Shown: in pieces, positions 23,290 through 32,064 of the stretch
How positions within the stretch are numbered: position 1 is the stretch's first letter
How the letters are laid out: every line of letters begins with the position of its first letter
Assembly: GCF_036962685.1 (NCBI RefSeq)
Contig: NZ_JBALOP010000063.1
Coordinates: 7,736-71,735, forward strand
Direction: 5' to 3'
Length of the DNA stretch: 64,000 nucleotides
Source of the DNA: Ferdinandcohnia sp036962685
GTDB lineage: Bacteria > Bacillota > Bacilli > Bacillales > Bacillaceae_L
The notes under the pieces: generated by a model
The model's input: the letters and a program-made list of their open reading frames with translations, nothing else
Told to the model about the DNA's origin: nothing
The model's database searches: none
Program-made: the position numbers and the translations under genes

Positions 23290-25008
23290 GTGAAAGTGGA
23301 AGCGTTACCAGCAACTAAGGGGAATTATAATTTAAAAGATTATGATGAAGCATATGCGAATTTTGATTGGGCGGAGGTAGAATCGAACTTTTCTTGGTCT
23401 GAAACAGGTAGAGTTAATATTGCCTATGAAGCTATTGACCGCCATGCTGAGGGTGTAAGGAAAAATAAGATTGCCCTTTATTATCGTGATTCTGCTCGTG
23501 ATGAGAAGTATACATTTAAAGAAATGAAAGAATATACAAACCGTGCAGCTAACGTCTTAAAACAAGCTGCCGATGTTGAAAAAGGTGACCGCGTATTTGT
23601 GTTTATGCCCCGCTCTCCTGAATTGTATTTTGCAGTATTAGGGGCGATTAAATTAGGAGCAATCGTTGGTCCGCTTTTTGAAGCATTCATGGAAGGTGCT
23701 GTACGTGATCGTTTAGATGATAGTGATGCAAAAGTGATCGTCACTACTCCAGATTTAGTAGACCGGGTTCCTTTTAATGAATTACCTGCATTAAAGCATA
23801 TTGTTTTAGTAGGAGAAAATGTAACAGAGGATGGCCCTTTTATTGATTTTCTTGGTCGGTTAAAAACAGCAAGTAAAGAGCTAGAAATCGAATGGGTCGA
23901 GAGAACGGATGGCATGCTCTTACACTATACTTCAGGTTCCACAGGTAAGCCAAAGGGAGTCCTGCATGTTCATAATGCGATGATTCAGCAATACCAAACA
24001 GCAAAATGGATTCTTGATTTAAAGGAGGATGACATTTACTGGTGTACAGCTGACCCTGGGTGGGTAACAGGAACCTCATATGGCATTTTTGGTCCTTGGC
24101 TAAATGGAGCATCCAACGTAATCGTAGGAGGACGCTTTAGCCCGGAAAACTGGTACCAAACAATTGAGGATTACGGCATTACCGTTTGGTATAGTGCTCC
24201 AACCGCATTTAGAATGTTAATGGGCGCTGGGGACGAACTTGTAAAGCAATTTGATTTACGCTCGTTGCGCCATGTATTAAGTGTTGGGGAGCCGTTAAAC
24301 CCTGAAGTTGTCCGTTGGGGAGTAAAGGTCTTCAATTTACGCATTCACGATAACTGGTGGATGACAGAAACAGGCGCCCAGTTGATTAGTAATTACCCTT
24401 GTATGGAAATTAAGCCAGGCTCTATGGGTAAACCATTCCCAGGAATAAACGCAGCCATTGTCGATGACCAAGGCAATGAATTACCTCCAAATCGTATGGG
24501 TAATTTGGCGATTAAAAAGGGTTGGCCGTCCATGATGTATCAAATTTGGAACAATCCAGCCAAATATGAATCGTATTTTATGCCAGGTGATTGGTATGTA
24601 TCAGGGGACTCGGCATATATGGATGAAGACGGTTATTTCTGGTTCCAAGGTCGTGTGGATGATGTAATTATGACCTCTGGTGAGCGAGTTGGGCCTTTTG
24701 AAGTTGAAAGCAAGCTCGTGGAACATCCTGCAATCGCAGAAGCAGGTGTAATCGGAAAGCCAGATCCTGTACGAGGAGAAATTATTAAGGCATTCGTCGC
24801 ATTAATTGATGGCTATGAAGCGACAGACGAATTAAAAGAAGAAATTAGGGATTTTGTGAAAAAAGGATTAGCTGCCCATGCAGCACCTCGTGAAATTGAG
24901 TTCAAGGACAAACTTCCAAAAACTCGTAGCGGTAAAATCATGAGACGTGTTCTTAAAGCATGGGAGCTTGATTTGCCAACTGGCGACCTATCAACAATGG
25001 AAAATTAA
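23290..25008 (+). CDS. acsA: Acetyl-CoA synthetase AcsA
   Basis: A 572-residue AMP-forming acetate-CoA ligase that activates acetate for growth. Motifs are the P-loop-like YTSGSTGKPKGV (about 214-225), TADPGWVTGTSYG, the A5 motif WWMTETGAQ, and the C-terminal PKTRSGKIMRR, whose lysine is the residue acetylated by AcuA in the family. GTG start after GGGGAA, matching the N-terminus of AcsA relatives. Divergent from acuABC, giving the enzyme and its acetylation switch a shared control region. A bidirectional terminator follows. Confidence 0.95.
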   Translation: MKVEALPATKGNYNLKDYDEAYANFDWAEVESNFSWSETGRVNIAYEAIDRHAEGVRKNKIALYYRDSARDEKYTFKEMKEYTNRAANVLKQAADVEKGDRVFVFMPRSPELYFAVLGAIKLGAIVGPLFEAFMEGAVRDRLDDSDAKVIVTTPDLVDRVPFNELPALKHIVLVGENVTEDGPFIDFLGRLKTASKELEIEWVERTDGMLLHYTSGSTGKPKGVLHVHNAMIQQYQTAKWILDLKEDDIYWCTADPGWVTGTSYGIFGPWLNGASNVIVGGRFSPENWYQTIEDYGITVWYSAPTAFRMLMGAGDELVKQFDLRSLRHVLSVGEPLNPEVVRWGVKVFNLRIHDNWWMTETGAQLISNYPCMEIKPGSMGKPFPGINAAIVDDQGNELPPNRMGNLAIKKGWPSMMYQIWNNPAKYESYFMPGDWYVSGDSAYMDEDGYFWFQGRVDDVIMTSGERVGPFEVESKLVEHPAIAEAGVIGKPDPVRGEIIKAFVALIDGYEATDELKEEIRDFVKKGLAAHAAPREIEFKDKLPKTRSGKIMRRVLKAWELDLPTGDLSTMEN

Positions 25009-25011
25009 ATC

Positions 25012-25050
25012 CAAAAAGAAAGAGGTGATCCAATTGATCACCTCTTTTTC
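25012..25050. terminator. Bidirectional terminator between acsA and the PBP gene
   Basis: AGAGGTGATC-CAATT-GATCACCTCT with A-rich left and TTTTTC right flanks. Confidence 0.85.
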
Positions 25051-25056
25051 TATCCT

Positions 25057-27975
25057 TTAATTTTCTCCGTTATCTTTGCCCTTACCATTGCCCTTACCAT
25101 TTCCGTTATTGCCATTGTTACCATTATTTTCTCCCTCTGCTGGAGGAGTTGGTGGCGGAGCAATAACTTCTGGTTCTGGTTGATAATCGCCACTCTTAAG
25201 TAAAACTGAATTTGCAAGTGGTGTCTCTTTACCGGTGACATCAACGGCAGTGACATAATAAGCTCCAACGGCATTACCAACATTAAATTGTAAATCTTTC
25301 GTAGCAGGTATACTTCCAATCTTCTTGAAATCTGCTGTGAAATTAGCAGCGCCATAAATTCGATAACCAATCACATCATTGTGTTCATGTTTTGCCCATC
25401 TTAATATGCCAGAAGAAATCGATGCACCTTGTACTTGTGAAGGAACTGAGCCATTGTCTTGAAGTTCTTCTGTTTCTGTTACGACAAGATTGCTCCAACG
25501 GCTATTTTTAGGGAGTAACTGCGCAATTGCTTTAGAATCCTTCAAGTCGTGTTCCTCTAGAAATTCCTTCTTGATCATAATACCTTCTTGGACAAATTCC
25601 TGTGGAGCACTCGCTGGAACACGATATGCTTTCCCATCTACTTCAATGTACTTACCTTTAACAAGATTGTCATCAACCTTTGTTGGAACAAATTTCGCAT
25701 TAAAAATGTCAGATTGAACGAGACCAGCTTCCCGACATAAATCAGATGGAAGTAAGCCTGAAATTCCACAGTAAGAACGTGATACGATTCCCCCAGGCAT
25801 TTTAAAGTTTTCTTTTGGTTGAACAAGTTCAGGCTTTATATCATATACAGCGTTCATTTGTTGCGCCCAAAGAAGAATACTTCTTCTTGAATAGGATAGT
25901 CCCTTGTAGTTTGAAGGTATTGATTTTGGTGTATCATATCCCATCCATATTCCCATCGTTACATTTGGATTTGTTGCAACAAACCATACGTCTTGAACGA
26001 AGTTTGTTGTACCTGTTTTACCTGCCCAATCCGCATTAAACTTTAAATAACCATTTAGGGATGCAGCAGTACCGCCATTAATAACATCACGCATCATATC
26101 GATTGTTAAATACGCAGTCTGTGGAGAAAATACATCAACAGGATTCGTCTCATGCTGATACACGACGTCACCATCTTTTGTAACAATCTTTTCGATCATA
26201 TAAGCATCTATAAACTTACCATCATTAGCAAATGTAGCAAACGCATTTGTATTCTCTTCAACAGAAACACCATATGTCATCCCGCCAATGGCTAGTGATG
26301 GTGCATGATAATCATTTTTATCTAAGGAAGTGAATCCCATTTTCTCTAAAAACGTAATTGGACGTTGATCAAAGGCTTTTAAATAAGTCTTGATCGCCGG
26401 TATATTCTTTGAGATTTGTAATGCGTGCCTTACGGACATTAAACCATCAAAGTCGTTTGGACCCCCAACGTTTTGAGGTGAGTACTTACCATAAGTAAAT
26501 TTCACATCTGCAATGACACTTCCCGGTTGAGCTAATCCTAATTCCATAGCTGGTGCATAGGCCAAGAGTGGTTTCATAGTCGAACCATTTGGACGAGGAC
26601 TAAAAGTATGGTTTGTTTGTTCACGTTCGAAATCACGTCCGCCCACGAAACTAATAATTTTTCCTGTCTTATTTTCAATTAGCACAGAACCCGTTTCTTC
26701 CGGTTCATAAACTTTTCCTTTTTCACCGGTTTCCTTATCAATAACCTTTGTTTCCGGTTGATCTGGACCAAAATATTGATAGTTTTTTACGACCTCTTGC
26801 ATTGTGTCAAAAATTTCCTTGTCAATAGTGGTATGGACTTTATATCCATTTTGACGAAGGTTTCTATCAGCTATATAGTAGTAGTGACTTCGAAGATCCT
26901 TGTTTTCTTCAAGATCTTTTTCCTCGTACCCATCATCTTTAGCCAATTTTTTCATTAAAATATCAGTGGCGCGTTTTTCTACTTCAGCCGTTAACCAAGG
27001 ATATTTTTCTGCAGGTTCTGATTTTGGTGGAACAAGGTTTCCACGAATATCATATGCGAGCGCTTCCTCATATTGCTGCTGGGTGATGAACCCGCCTGTA
27101 AGCATACGCTCCAAGACTGTTTTCATTCGGTTAAGACCAGGTTCTAAGTTTTCTTTTACCTTACCTCCTTGATTTGAGAAAGGAGTATATACATATGGGT
27201 TTTGAGGTAGACCGGAAATAAAAGCGGCTTGTGGCAGGTTTAAATCCTTTGCATCTACTCCAAAAATCCCTTGAGCGGCTGTTTGAACCCCGGCAATATT
27301 TCGACCTGATGAATTTCGTCCATAAGGAATAATGTTTAAATAAGCTTCTAGTATTTCATCTTTATCAAAAAACTTCTCAAGTCGTAATGCAATTAAGATT
27401 TCCTTTGCTTTCCGATCAAACGATACTTCATTTGATAAAATTTGGTTCTTAATCAATTGCTGTGTTAGTGTACTTCCCCCAGTTTGGATGGGTGAACCTG
27501 TTACATCCTGGACGATGGCACGTAAAATTGACTTTGGAACTACTCCATCATGCTTATAGAAGTACTGATCTTCGGTTGCAATAACAGCATCCTTGACATA
27601 TTGAGAAATATCATTAAGCGACACTTCTTCACGGTGGAGGTCTGCTCGCAATTGGCCAAGATAGACTTCGTTTGCAAAGTACACCTCTGTATTTTCTTCG
27701 TAATTATAGATATCTTTCTGTAGAGCATCATAGCTTCGAACAGGTTCGTCCTTTACTAGAGATGCAAAGTATCCAGCACCTGCTCCTCCGGCAAACCCGA
27801 GACCAAGAAGACCGATTATAAAGAAGAGTAAAAATAAATTCCATACAACGCCGTATGTAACTCTTATACCTTTACGGGTCTTTTTACCACCTATAGTTCT
27901 AACTACTTTATTTGATGTGACTCTCTGCCAAAAAGAGTTCATTTTTTCAAATTTCTGTGATTTATTGAAATTCAT
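25057..27975 (-). CDS. Class A penicillin-binding protein with C-terminal fibronectin-III-like domain
   Basis: A 972-residue bifunctional glycosyltransferase/transpeptidase that polymerises and cross-links peptidoglycan. Order: cytoplasmic basic N-terminus, one transmembrane helix (about 45-70), GT51 domain (ATEDQYFYKHDGV, GGSTLTQQLIKN, RLEKFFDKDEILEAYLN), transpeptidase with SxxK in GSTMKP, SxN in ISKNIPA and KTG in AGKTGTTN, then a fibronectin-III-like region (about 855-935) and a Gly/Asn/Lys-rich tail. ATG 27975 is 6 nt after AGGGGG. B. subtilis does not have it at this place, but other Bacillus species carry a PBP1-type gene beside tyrS. The exact PBP subclass is uncertain. Confidence 0.92.
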   Translation of the reverse strand: MNFNKSQKFEKMNSFWQRVTSNKVVRTIGGKKTRKGIRVTYGVVWNLFLLFFIIGLLGLGFAGGAGAGYFASLVKDEPVRSYDALQKDIYNYEENTEVYFANEVYLGQLRADLHREEVSLNDISQYVKDAVIATEDQYFYKHDGVVPKSILRAIVQDVTGSPIQTGGSTLTQQLIKNQILSNEVSFDRKAKEILIALRLEKFFDKDEILEAYLNIIPYGRNSSGRNIAGVQTAAQGIFGVDAKDLNLPQAAFISGLPQNPYVYTPFSNQGGKVKENLEPGLNRMKTVLERMLTGGFITQQQYEEALAYDIRGNLVPPKSEPAEKYPWLTAEVEKRATDILMKKLAKDDGYEEKDLEENKDLRSHYYYIADRNLRQNGYKVHTTIDKEIFDTMQEVVKNYQYFGPDQPETKVIDKETGEKGKVYEPEETGSVLIENKTGKIISFVGGRDFEREQTNHTFSPRPNGSTMKPLLAYAPAMELGLAQPGSVIADVKFTYGKYSPQNVGGPNDFDGLMSVRHALQISKNIPAIKTYLKAFDQRPITFLEKMGFTSLDKNDYHAPSLAIGGMTYGVSVEENTNAFATFANDGKFIDAYMIEKIVTKDGDVVYQHETNPVDVFSPQTAYLTIDMMRDVINGGTAASLNGYLKFNADWAGKTGTTNFVQDVWFVATNPNVTMGIWMGYDTPKSIPSNYKGLSYSRRSILLWAQQMNAVYDIKPELVQPKENFKMPGGIVSRSYCGISGLLPSDLCREAGLVQSDIFNAKFVPTKVDDNLVKGKYIEVDGKAYRVPASAPQEFVQEGIMIKKEFLEEHDLKDSKAIAQLLPKNSRWSNLVVTETEELQDNGSVPSQVQGASISSGILRWAKHEHNDVIGYRIYGAANFTADFKKIGSIPATKDLQFNVGNAVGAYYVTAVDVTGKETPLANSVLLKSGDYQPEPEVIAPPPTPPAEGENNGNNGNNGNGKGNGKGKDNGEN

Positions 27976-28001
27976 AATCATCCCCCTAAAAATCCAAGTT
28001 T

Positions 28002-28007
28002 ATTATA
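28002..28007 (-). promoter_or_regulatory. Candidate extended -10 promoter of the PBP gene
   Basis: TGC-TATAAT on the minus strand, about 27 bp before the start codon; the -35 is poor. Confidence 0.4.
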
Positions 28008-28058
28008 GCATATACAATAGTAACTTTAGTATTTTTTTATGAATTTCCAGTTTTTAAT

Positions 28059-28088
28059 TTGACAATATTAGACGGAATGTGATAGAAA
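28059..28088 (+). promoter_or_regulatory. Candidate promoter of tyrS
   Basis: Perfect TTGACA, 18-bp spacer, TAGAAA with a TG extension. It predicts a short leader of about 30 nt, with no room for a T-box. Confidence 0.5.
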
Positions 28089-28125
28089 AACCTTATTATA
28101 TGGTGAAAAGGAGATTCGAAATTTA

Positions 28126-29385
28126 ATGAATGTTATTCAGGATTTGACCTATAGGGGCCTTATCAATCAAATAACGGATGAAGAAGGCTTACAGAATATA
28201 TTAGCCAATGAAAAGATTAAATTGTATTGTGGATTTGATCCAACCGCAGATAGCTTACATATTGGCCATTTAGTAGGAATTTTAACATTGAGACGATTCC
28301 AATTGGCTGGACATCAGCCGATTGCTTTAGTTGGTGGCGCTACTGGTCTAATTGGTGATCCAAGTGGTAAAAAAGCGGAAAGAACGTTAAATCCGAAAGA
28401 GGTTGTTGTACAATATAGTAATAGCATCAAGGAGCAGCTTTCTCGCTTTTTAGATTTCGAAGCAGAAGGAAATCCTGCCGAAATTGCGAATAACTATGAT
28501 TGGATCGGAAGCTTAGACTTAATCACTTTCTTGCGTGATATCGGAAAGAGTTTTGGACTAAATTATATGCTTGCAAAAGACTCAGTCCAGTCTCGTTTAG
28601 ATGCCGGTATATCGTTTACTGAGTTTAGTTATATGATTTTACAATCCTACGACTTTCTAAAGCTGTATGAAAATGAAGGTTGCCGACTTCAAATCGGTGG
28701 AAGTGACCAATGGGGAAATATCACAGCTGGACTAGAATTAATCCGTAAGACAGTAGAGGATGCAAAAGCTTATGGTCTAACCATTCCACTTGTAACGAAG
28801 TCTGACGGAACTAAGTTTGGTAAAACAGAAGGTGGAACAATTTGGTTAGATAAAGAAAAAACGTCACCATATGAGTTTTATCAATTCTGGGTCAATACGG
28901 ATGACCGTGATGTTGTTCGTTATTTAAAATATTTTACATTCCTTTCAAAAGAGGAAATTGAAAACCTTGAAACGGAAATCCAAAATGCACCAGAAAAGCG
29001 CTTAGCACAAATGACTTTGGCAGAAGAGGTAACAAAATTAGTTCATGGAGAGGCTGCACTTGAGCAAGCGGTGAAGATTTCTTCAGCATTGTTCAGTGGA
29101 TCAATAAGTGAATTAAGTGCCGAGGAAATTAAGCAAGGCTTTAAGGATGTCCCTTCTTATGAATTTGACGGAGAAGCAGAGGTTAGCTTAGTTGATTTGT
29201 TAGTCATGAGTAAAATATCACCATCGAAGCGTCAGGCGCGTGAGGATATTGGAAATGGAGCCATTTATGTAAATGGTGAGAGAATCCAAGAAGTAGATGC
29301 GGTACTTTCGGGGCAACATCGAATCGAAGGACAATTCACTGTAATCCGTAGAGGTAAGAAAAAGTATTTCTTAATCAAATACTAG
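28126..29385 (+). CDS. tyrS: Tyrosyl-tRNA synthetase
   Basis: A 419-residue class I aminoacyl-tRNA synthetase of the TyrS type. Shows the HIGH-like motif HIGHL (in ADSLHIGHLVGI), the tyrosine-binding YDFLKLY and GGSDQWGN, the KFGKT motif (KMSKS equivalent) and a C-terminal S4-like RNA-binding domain (SPSKRQAREDIGNGAIYVNGERI). AAGGAG is 12-13 nt before the ATG, longer than usual, but no better start is in frame. The short upstream region lacks a T-box leader. Confidence 0.95.
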   Translation: MNVIQDLTYRGLINQITDEEGLQNILANEKIKLYCGFDPTADSLHIGHLVGILTLRRFQLAGHQPIALVGGATGLIGDPSGKKAERTLNPKEVVVQYSNSIKEQLSRFLDFEAEGNPAEIANNYDWIGSLDLITFLRDIGKSFGLNYMLAKDSVQSRLDAGISFTEFSYMILQSYDFLKLYENEGCRLQIGGSDQWGNITAGLELIRKTVEDAKAYGLTIPLVTKSDGTKFGKTEGGTIWLDKEKTSPYEFYQFWVNTDDRDVVRYLKYFTFLSKEEIENLETEIQNAPEKRLAQMTLAEEVTKLVHGEAALEQAVKISSALFSGSISELSAEEIKQGFKDVPSYEFDGEAEVSLVDLLVMSKISPSKRQAREDIGNGAIYVNGERIQEVDAVLSGQHRIEGQFTVIRRGKKKYFLIKY

Positions 29386-29390
29386 AAAAC

Positions 29391-29427
29391 TAAGGTGTTC
29401 CTATTCGGAGCACCTTAATTTGTTTTT
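29391..29427 (+). terminator. Intrinsic terminator after tyrS
   Basis: TAAGGTGTTCC / GGAGCACCTTA, then ATTTGTTTTT. Confidence 0.75.
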
Positions 29428-29429
29428 GA

Positions 29430-29466
29430 AATAAAAAGAGGAAAGGGATGTCCCTTTCCTCTTTAA
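29430..29466 (-). terminator. Intrinsic terminator after rpsD
   Basis: AAAGAGGAAAGGGA / TCCCTTTCCTCTTT, followed on the minus strand by a T-run. Confidence 0.8.
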
Positions 29467-29471
29467 GAAGA

Positions 29472-30074
29472 TTAACGTGAGTAGAACTCAACGATGAATG
29501 CTTCGTTAATTTCAGCTGGTAATTCAGAACGCTCAGGTAAACGAGTGAAAGTTCCTTCTAATTTCTCAGCATCAAAAGTTAAATATTCTGGTACAAAAGT
29601 AGTACCTTCGATTGCTTCTTTGATTGTTACAAGGTTACGTGATTTTTCACGAACTGCAATAGTTTGACCAGGTTTTACACGGTAAGATGGAATATCAACA
29701 CGTTTTCCATCGACAAGAATATGACCATGGTTAACTAATTGACGAGCTGCACGACGAGTACGTGCAAGACCAAGACGGTAAGCTAGGTTATCTAAACGTG
29801 ATTCAAGAAGAATCATGAAGTTTTCACCAAGAACGCCTTGCATTTTGCTTGCATTGACGAATGTATTGTAGAATTGACGCTCATTCATTCCGTACATATG
29901 ACGAAGCTTTTGCTTTTCTTGTAATTGTAAACCATATTCAGAAAGCTTCTTGCGTTGGTTTGGACCATGTTGTCCAGGAGCGTAAGGACGCTTTTCTAAT
30001 TCTTTACCAGTACCACTTAATGAGATTCCAAGACGACGGGATAATTTCCAGCTTGGACCAGTATAACGAGCCAT
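29472..30074 (-). CDS. rpsD: 30S ribosomal protein S4
   Basis: A 200-residue primary rRNA-binding protein of the small subunit. The N-terminus MARYTGPSWKLSRRLG, the KLSEYGLQLQEKQKLRHMYG block and the S4 domain (LDNLAYRLGLARTRRAARQLVNHGHILVDG) are all canonical. It lacks the zinc-binding cysteines found in some S4 versions. ATG 30074 follows GGAGGAG. Monocistronic, as in Bacillus, where S4 represses its own translation through the mRNA leader; a leader of about 195 nt is predicted here. Confidence 0.97.
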   Translation of the reverse strand: MARYTGPSWKLSRRLGISLSGTGKELEKRPYAPGQHGPNQRKKLSEYGLQLQEKQKLRHMYGMNERQFYNTFVNASKMQGVLGENFMILLESRLDNLAYRLGLARTRRAARQLVNHGHILVDGKRVDIPSYRVKPGQTIAVREKSRNLVTIKEAIEGTTFVPEYLTFDAEKLEGTFTRLPERSELPAEINEAFIVEFYSR

Positions 30075-30270
30075 GAATGACTCCTCCTTCAATGTTTTTA
30101 TTTTGTTGTAAAATAAAAACAGATGTGCTAGATGTTCTCGAATATTTTGTTTTCATGTACCTTCGCCCTAGCAGCCAAGGGTTACGTGATACACCATCTA
30201 TGGACCAAAACCCATCAGAGGAACAAAATAGAACAAAAACCTACTCACATTTGCTGCGATATTTTACACA
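30075..30270 (-). promoter_or_regulatory. Candidate S4 autoregulatory leader of rpsD
   Basis: From the predicted start (about 30270) to the rpsD ATG there are about 195 nt without a credible gene. On the minus strand it contains several inverted segments, such as GATGGGTTTTGGTCCATAGATGG and AACCCTTGGCTGCTAGGGC. A structured leader bound by S4 is established for Bacillus rpsD; identity with that fold is inferred from position and length, not from an alignment. Confidence 0.5.
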
Positions 30271-30276
30271 ACGATC

Positions 30277-30305
30277 ATTATATGATTTTTAGAAAAGGAA
30301 GTCAA
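30277..30305 (-). promoter_or_regulatory. Sigma-A promoter of rpsD
   Basis: TTGACT-N17-TATAAT on the minus strand. Confidence 0.7.
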
Positions 30306-30480
30306 GTTTTCATGAAAATATACATAAGTCGGCAATAATCACTTTATTTTTTGCTAAAATTCAATTTTTAACAAGATTATTGTAATAAATTTGTATTTTT
30401 TAAGATATAATGAAACATTTTTCGTACTTTATCGATTATAATGGATGTATAAAGTACTAATATCAGATGGGTGATTAATT

Positions 30481-31902
30481 GTGAAGTTTCCAAATGAAGA
30501 ATTAAGATATGAGCAGCTATTTAGAGTAACCTCGAAGTTTCATTCAACGATGGATATTGATGCTGTGCTTGAAGAGGTTATAAATACATTAAAAGATGTA
30601 TACCCATCATTTACATATACCTTATTTCTTGCACATGATAACACGAGGCATAAAGTTATTCCAATTAAAGATATAAAAGAATATGAACATGGAGAAAATT
30701 TGCCCGTTATGCAAGCGTTTGTAACGGGAAACTTGCAGTTTGAAAATTTGGTTGCTGATAAAATGTCCATTATTAATGCCCCGCTAAAAGGACGCCAAGG
30801 AGTGTATGGAGTACTTCAAATCAATGCTCATGATGTGTTAGAATTTCCTAAATCAGAAATTCAGTTTATTGAATTATTGGCAAACACAGCTGGACATGCA
30901 TTCGAAAATGCACAGCTATACCAACAATCAAAACAATTAATTGCAGATCTTCAATTAATTAACGAAACTTCACATAAATTAAATTCGAATTTGCGATTAA
31001 CAGATACATTGACATTCATGTCATCCCAAATCAAAAATTCTTTTGGTGCCAATGAGGTAGGTTTCTTTTTACAATCGAATGAGCAAATAGAGGTACTTCC
31101 TGGAAGTACTGCTTTTTTTGAAGAAGGGTACGGGGAGTCCTATGTTTTATATAGCCTTGATCGGATCTTAACAGAAAAAGAGCCTCTTTTCATTGGAGAT
31201 TTACAGGCTGCCCCAGCCTTAAGTAGGTCCCCTTATCGTTCTATGATGTCCGTTCCAATGGTACAGCGGAATGAAATCTTGGGGGTTGCAATTGTCTTAC
31301 ATGAAAAACCATATTACTTTTCTTTCGATAAATTTAAGCTACTCCAATCATTAATTCACCATTCATCCTTAGCTTTTACAAATTCAATTCTTCGAGAGGA
31401 ACTTGAAAAGTTAGTGATTACTGATTATTTAACAAAGCTATATTCACGCAATCACTTAGAGGATTGTGTTCAGGAATCATTGGAATCAGACGCGTTTGGT
31501 ACGTTTATATTAATTGATATTGATGATTTCAAAGGAATCAATGACACATACGGTCACCAAGTAGGGGATGAAGCGCTCGTTCAAATTGCCAATCTCATTA
31601 AGGAAAACATTCGCGATAATGATATTGGTGCAAGATGGGGCGGGGAAGAATTGGCAATTTACTTGCCTAGAGTAGGTTTATCTTCAGGGATTGCCGTTGC
31701 CGAGCGACTTGGAAAAAGGGTCGAGCAGCAATCAAATCCAAAAGTAACGATTTCATGTGGTGTGGCAACGTGGTCCAAGGAAAGCAAAGAAACTTTCCAA
31801 AGACTTTTCCACCGCGCAGATAATGCCTTATATGTAGCCAAACAATCAGGGAAAAATAAAGTTATTGCAAGTGAGAATAAAGTGATCGAGGGACATTCTT
31901 AG
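30481..31902 (+). CDS. dgcP: Diguanylate cyclase DgcP (YtrP), GAF-GAF-GGDEF
   Basis: A 473-residue cytosolic enzyme making cyclic di-GMP from two GTP. Two GAF-like sensor regions (about 1-150 and 155-305) precede a GGDEF domain (about 315-465). The active-site signature is WGGEEL, a functional GGEEF-type variant, and RDND five residues upstream is an intact RxxD inhibitory site, so product feedback is expected. It begins with GTG 30481 after GGGTGA. Two -10-like TATAAT sequences (30406 and 30437) lie upstream. Position and layout match B. subtilis dgcP. The GAF ligand is unknown. Confidence 0.88.
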   Translation: MKFPNEELRYEQLFRVTSKFHSTMDIDAVLEEVINTLKDVYPSFTYTLFLAHDNTRHKVIPIKDIKEYEHGENLPVMQAFVTGNLQFENLVADKMSIINAPLKGRQGVYGVLQINAHDVLEFPKSEIQFIELLANTAGHAFENAQLYQQSKQLIADLQLINETSHKLNSNLRLTDTLTFMSSQIKNSFGANEVGFFLQSNEQIEVLPGSTAFFEEGYGESYVLYSLDRILTEKEPLFIGDLQAAPALSRSPYRSMMSVPMVQRNEILGVAIVLHEKPYYFSFDKFKLLQSLIHHSSLAFTNSILREELEKLVITDYLTKLYSRNHLEDCVQESLESDAFGTFILIDIDDFKGINDTYGHQVGDEALVQIANLIKENIRDNDIGARWGGEELAIYLPRVGLSSGIAVAERLGKRVEQQSNPKVTISCGVATWSKESKETFQRLFHRADNALYVAKQSGKNKVIASENKVIEGHS

Positions 31903-31988
31903 TAGGATGTCTCTCTTTTGTTCGTTCATTGGAGAACGAATCTGTCCAAATAGCACTGTAAAAAAACCTAGTAAACCCCTACGAAATA

Positions 31989-32002
31989 AGAAAACGCTTT
32001 CA
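31989..32002 (-). promoter_or_regulatory. Candidate cre (CcpA) site upstream of the PLP lyase
   Basis: TGAAAGCGTTTTCT (minus strand) matches the cre consensus TGWNANCGNTNWCA at all but the last base. It lies 76-62 bp before the start codon and about 30 bp upstream of a TATAAT (32032-32037). Confidence 0.5.
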
Positions 32003-32064
32003 AAACAAGCATACTTGTCATATGCTAATTATATAATTAGAAGTTTTAAGGGGGATAAGGGAGC

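Noticed and set aside
25050..25370. 106-codon minus-strand frame at the end of the PBP gene
   Set aside because: Alternative frame of the Gly/Asn/Lys-rich tail; low-complexity DNA keeps it open.
30077..30338. Short plus-strand open frames (up to about 70 codons) upstream of dgcP
   Set aside because: They run antisense through the rpsD leader and promoter, have no good start signal, and the translation looks non-protein-like.
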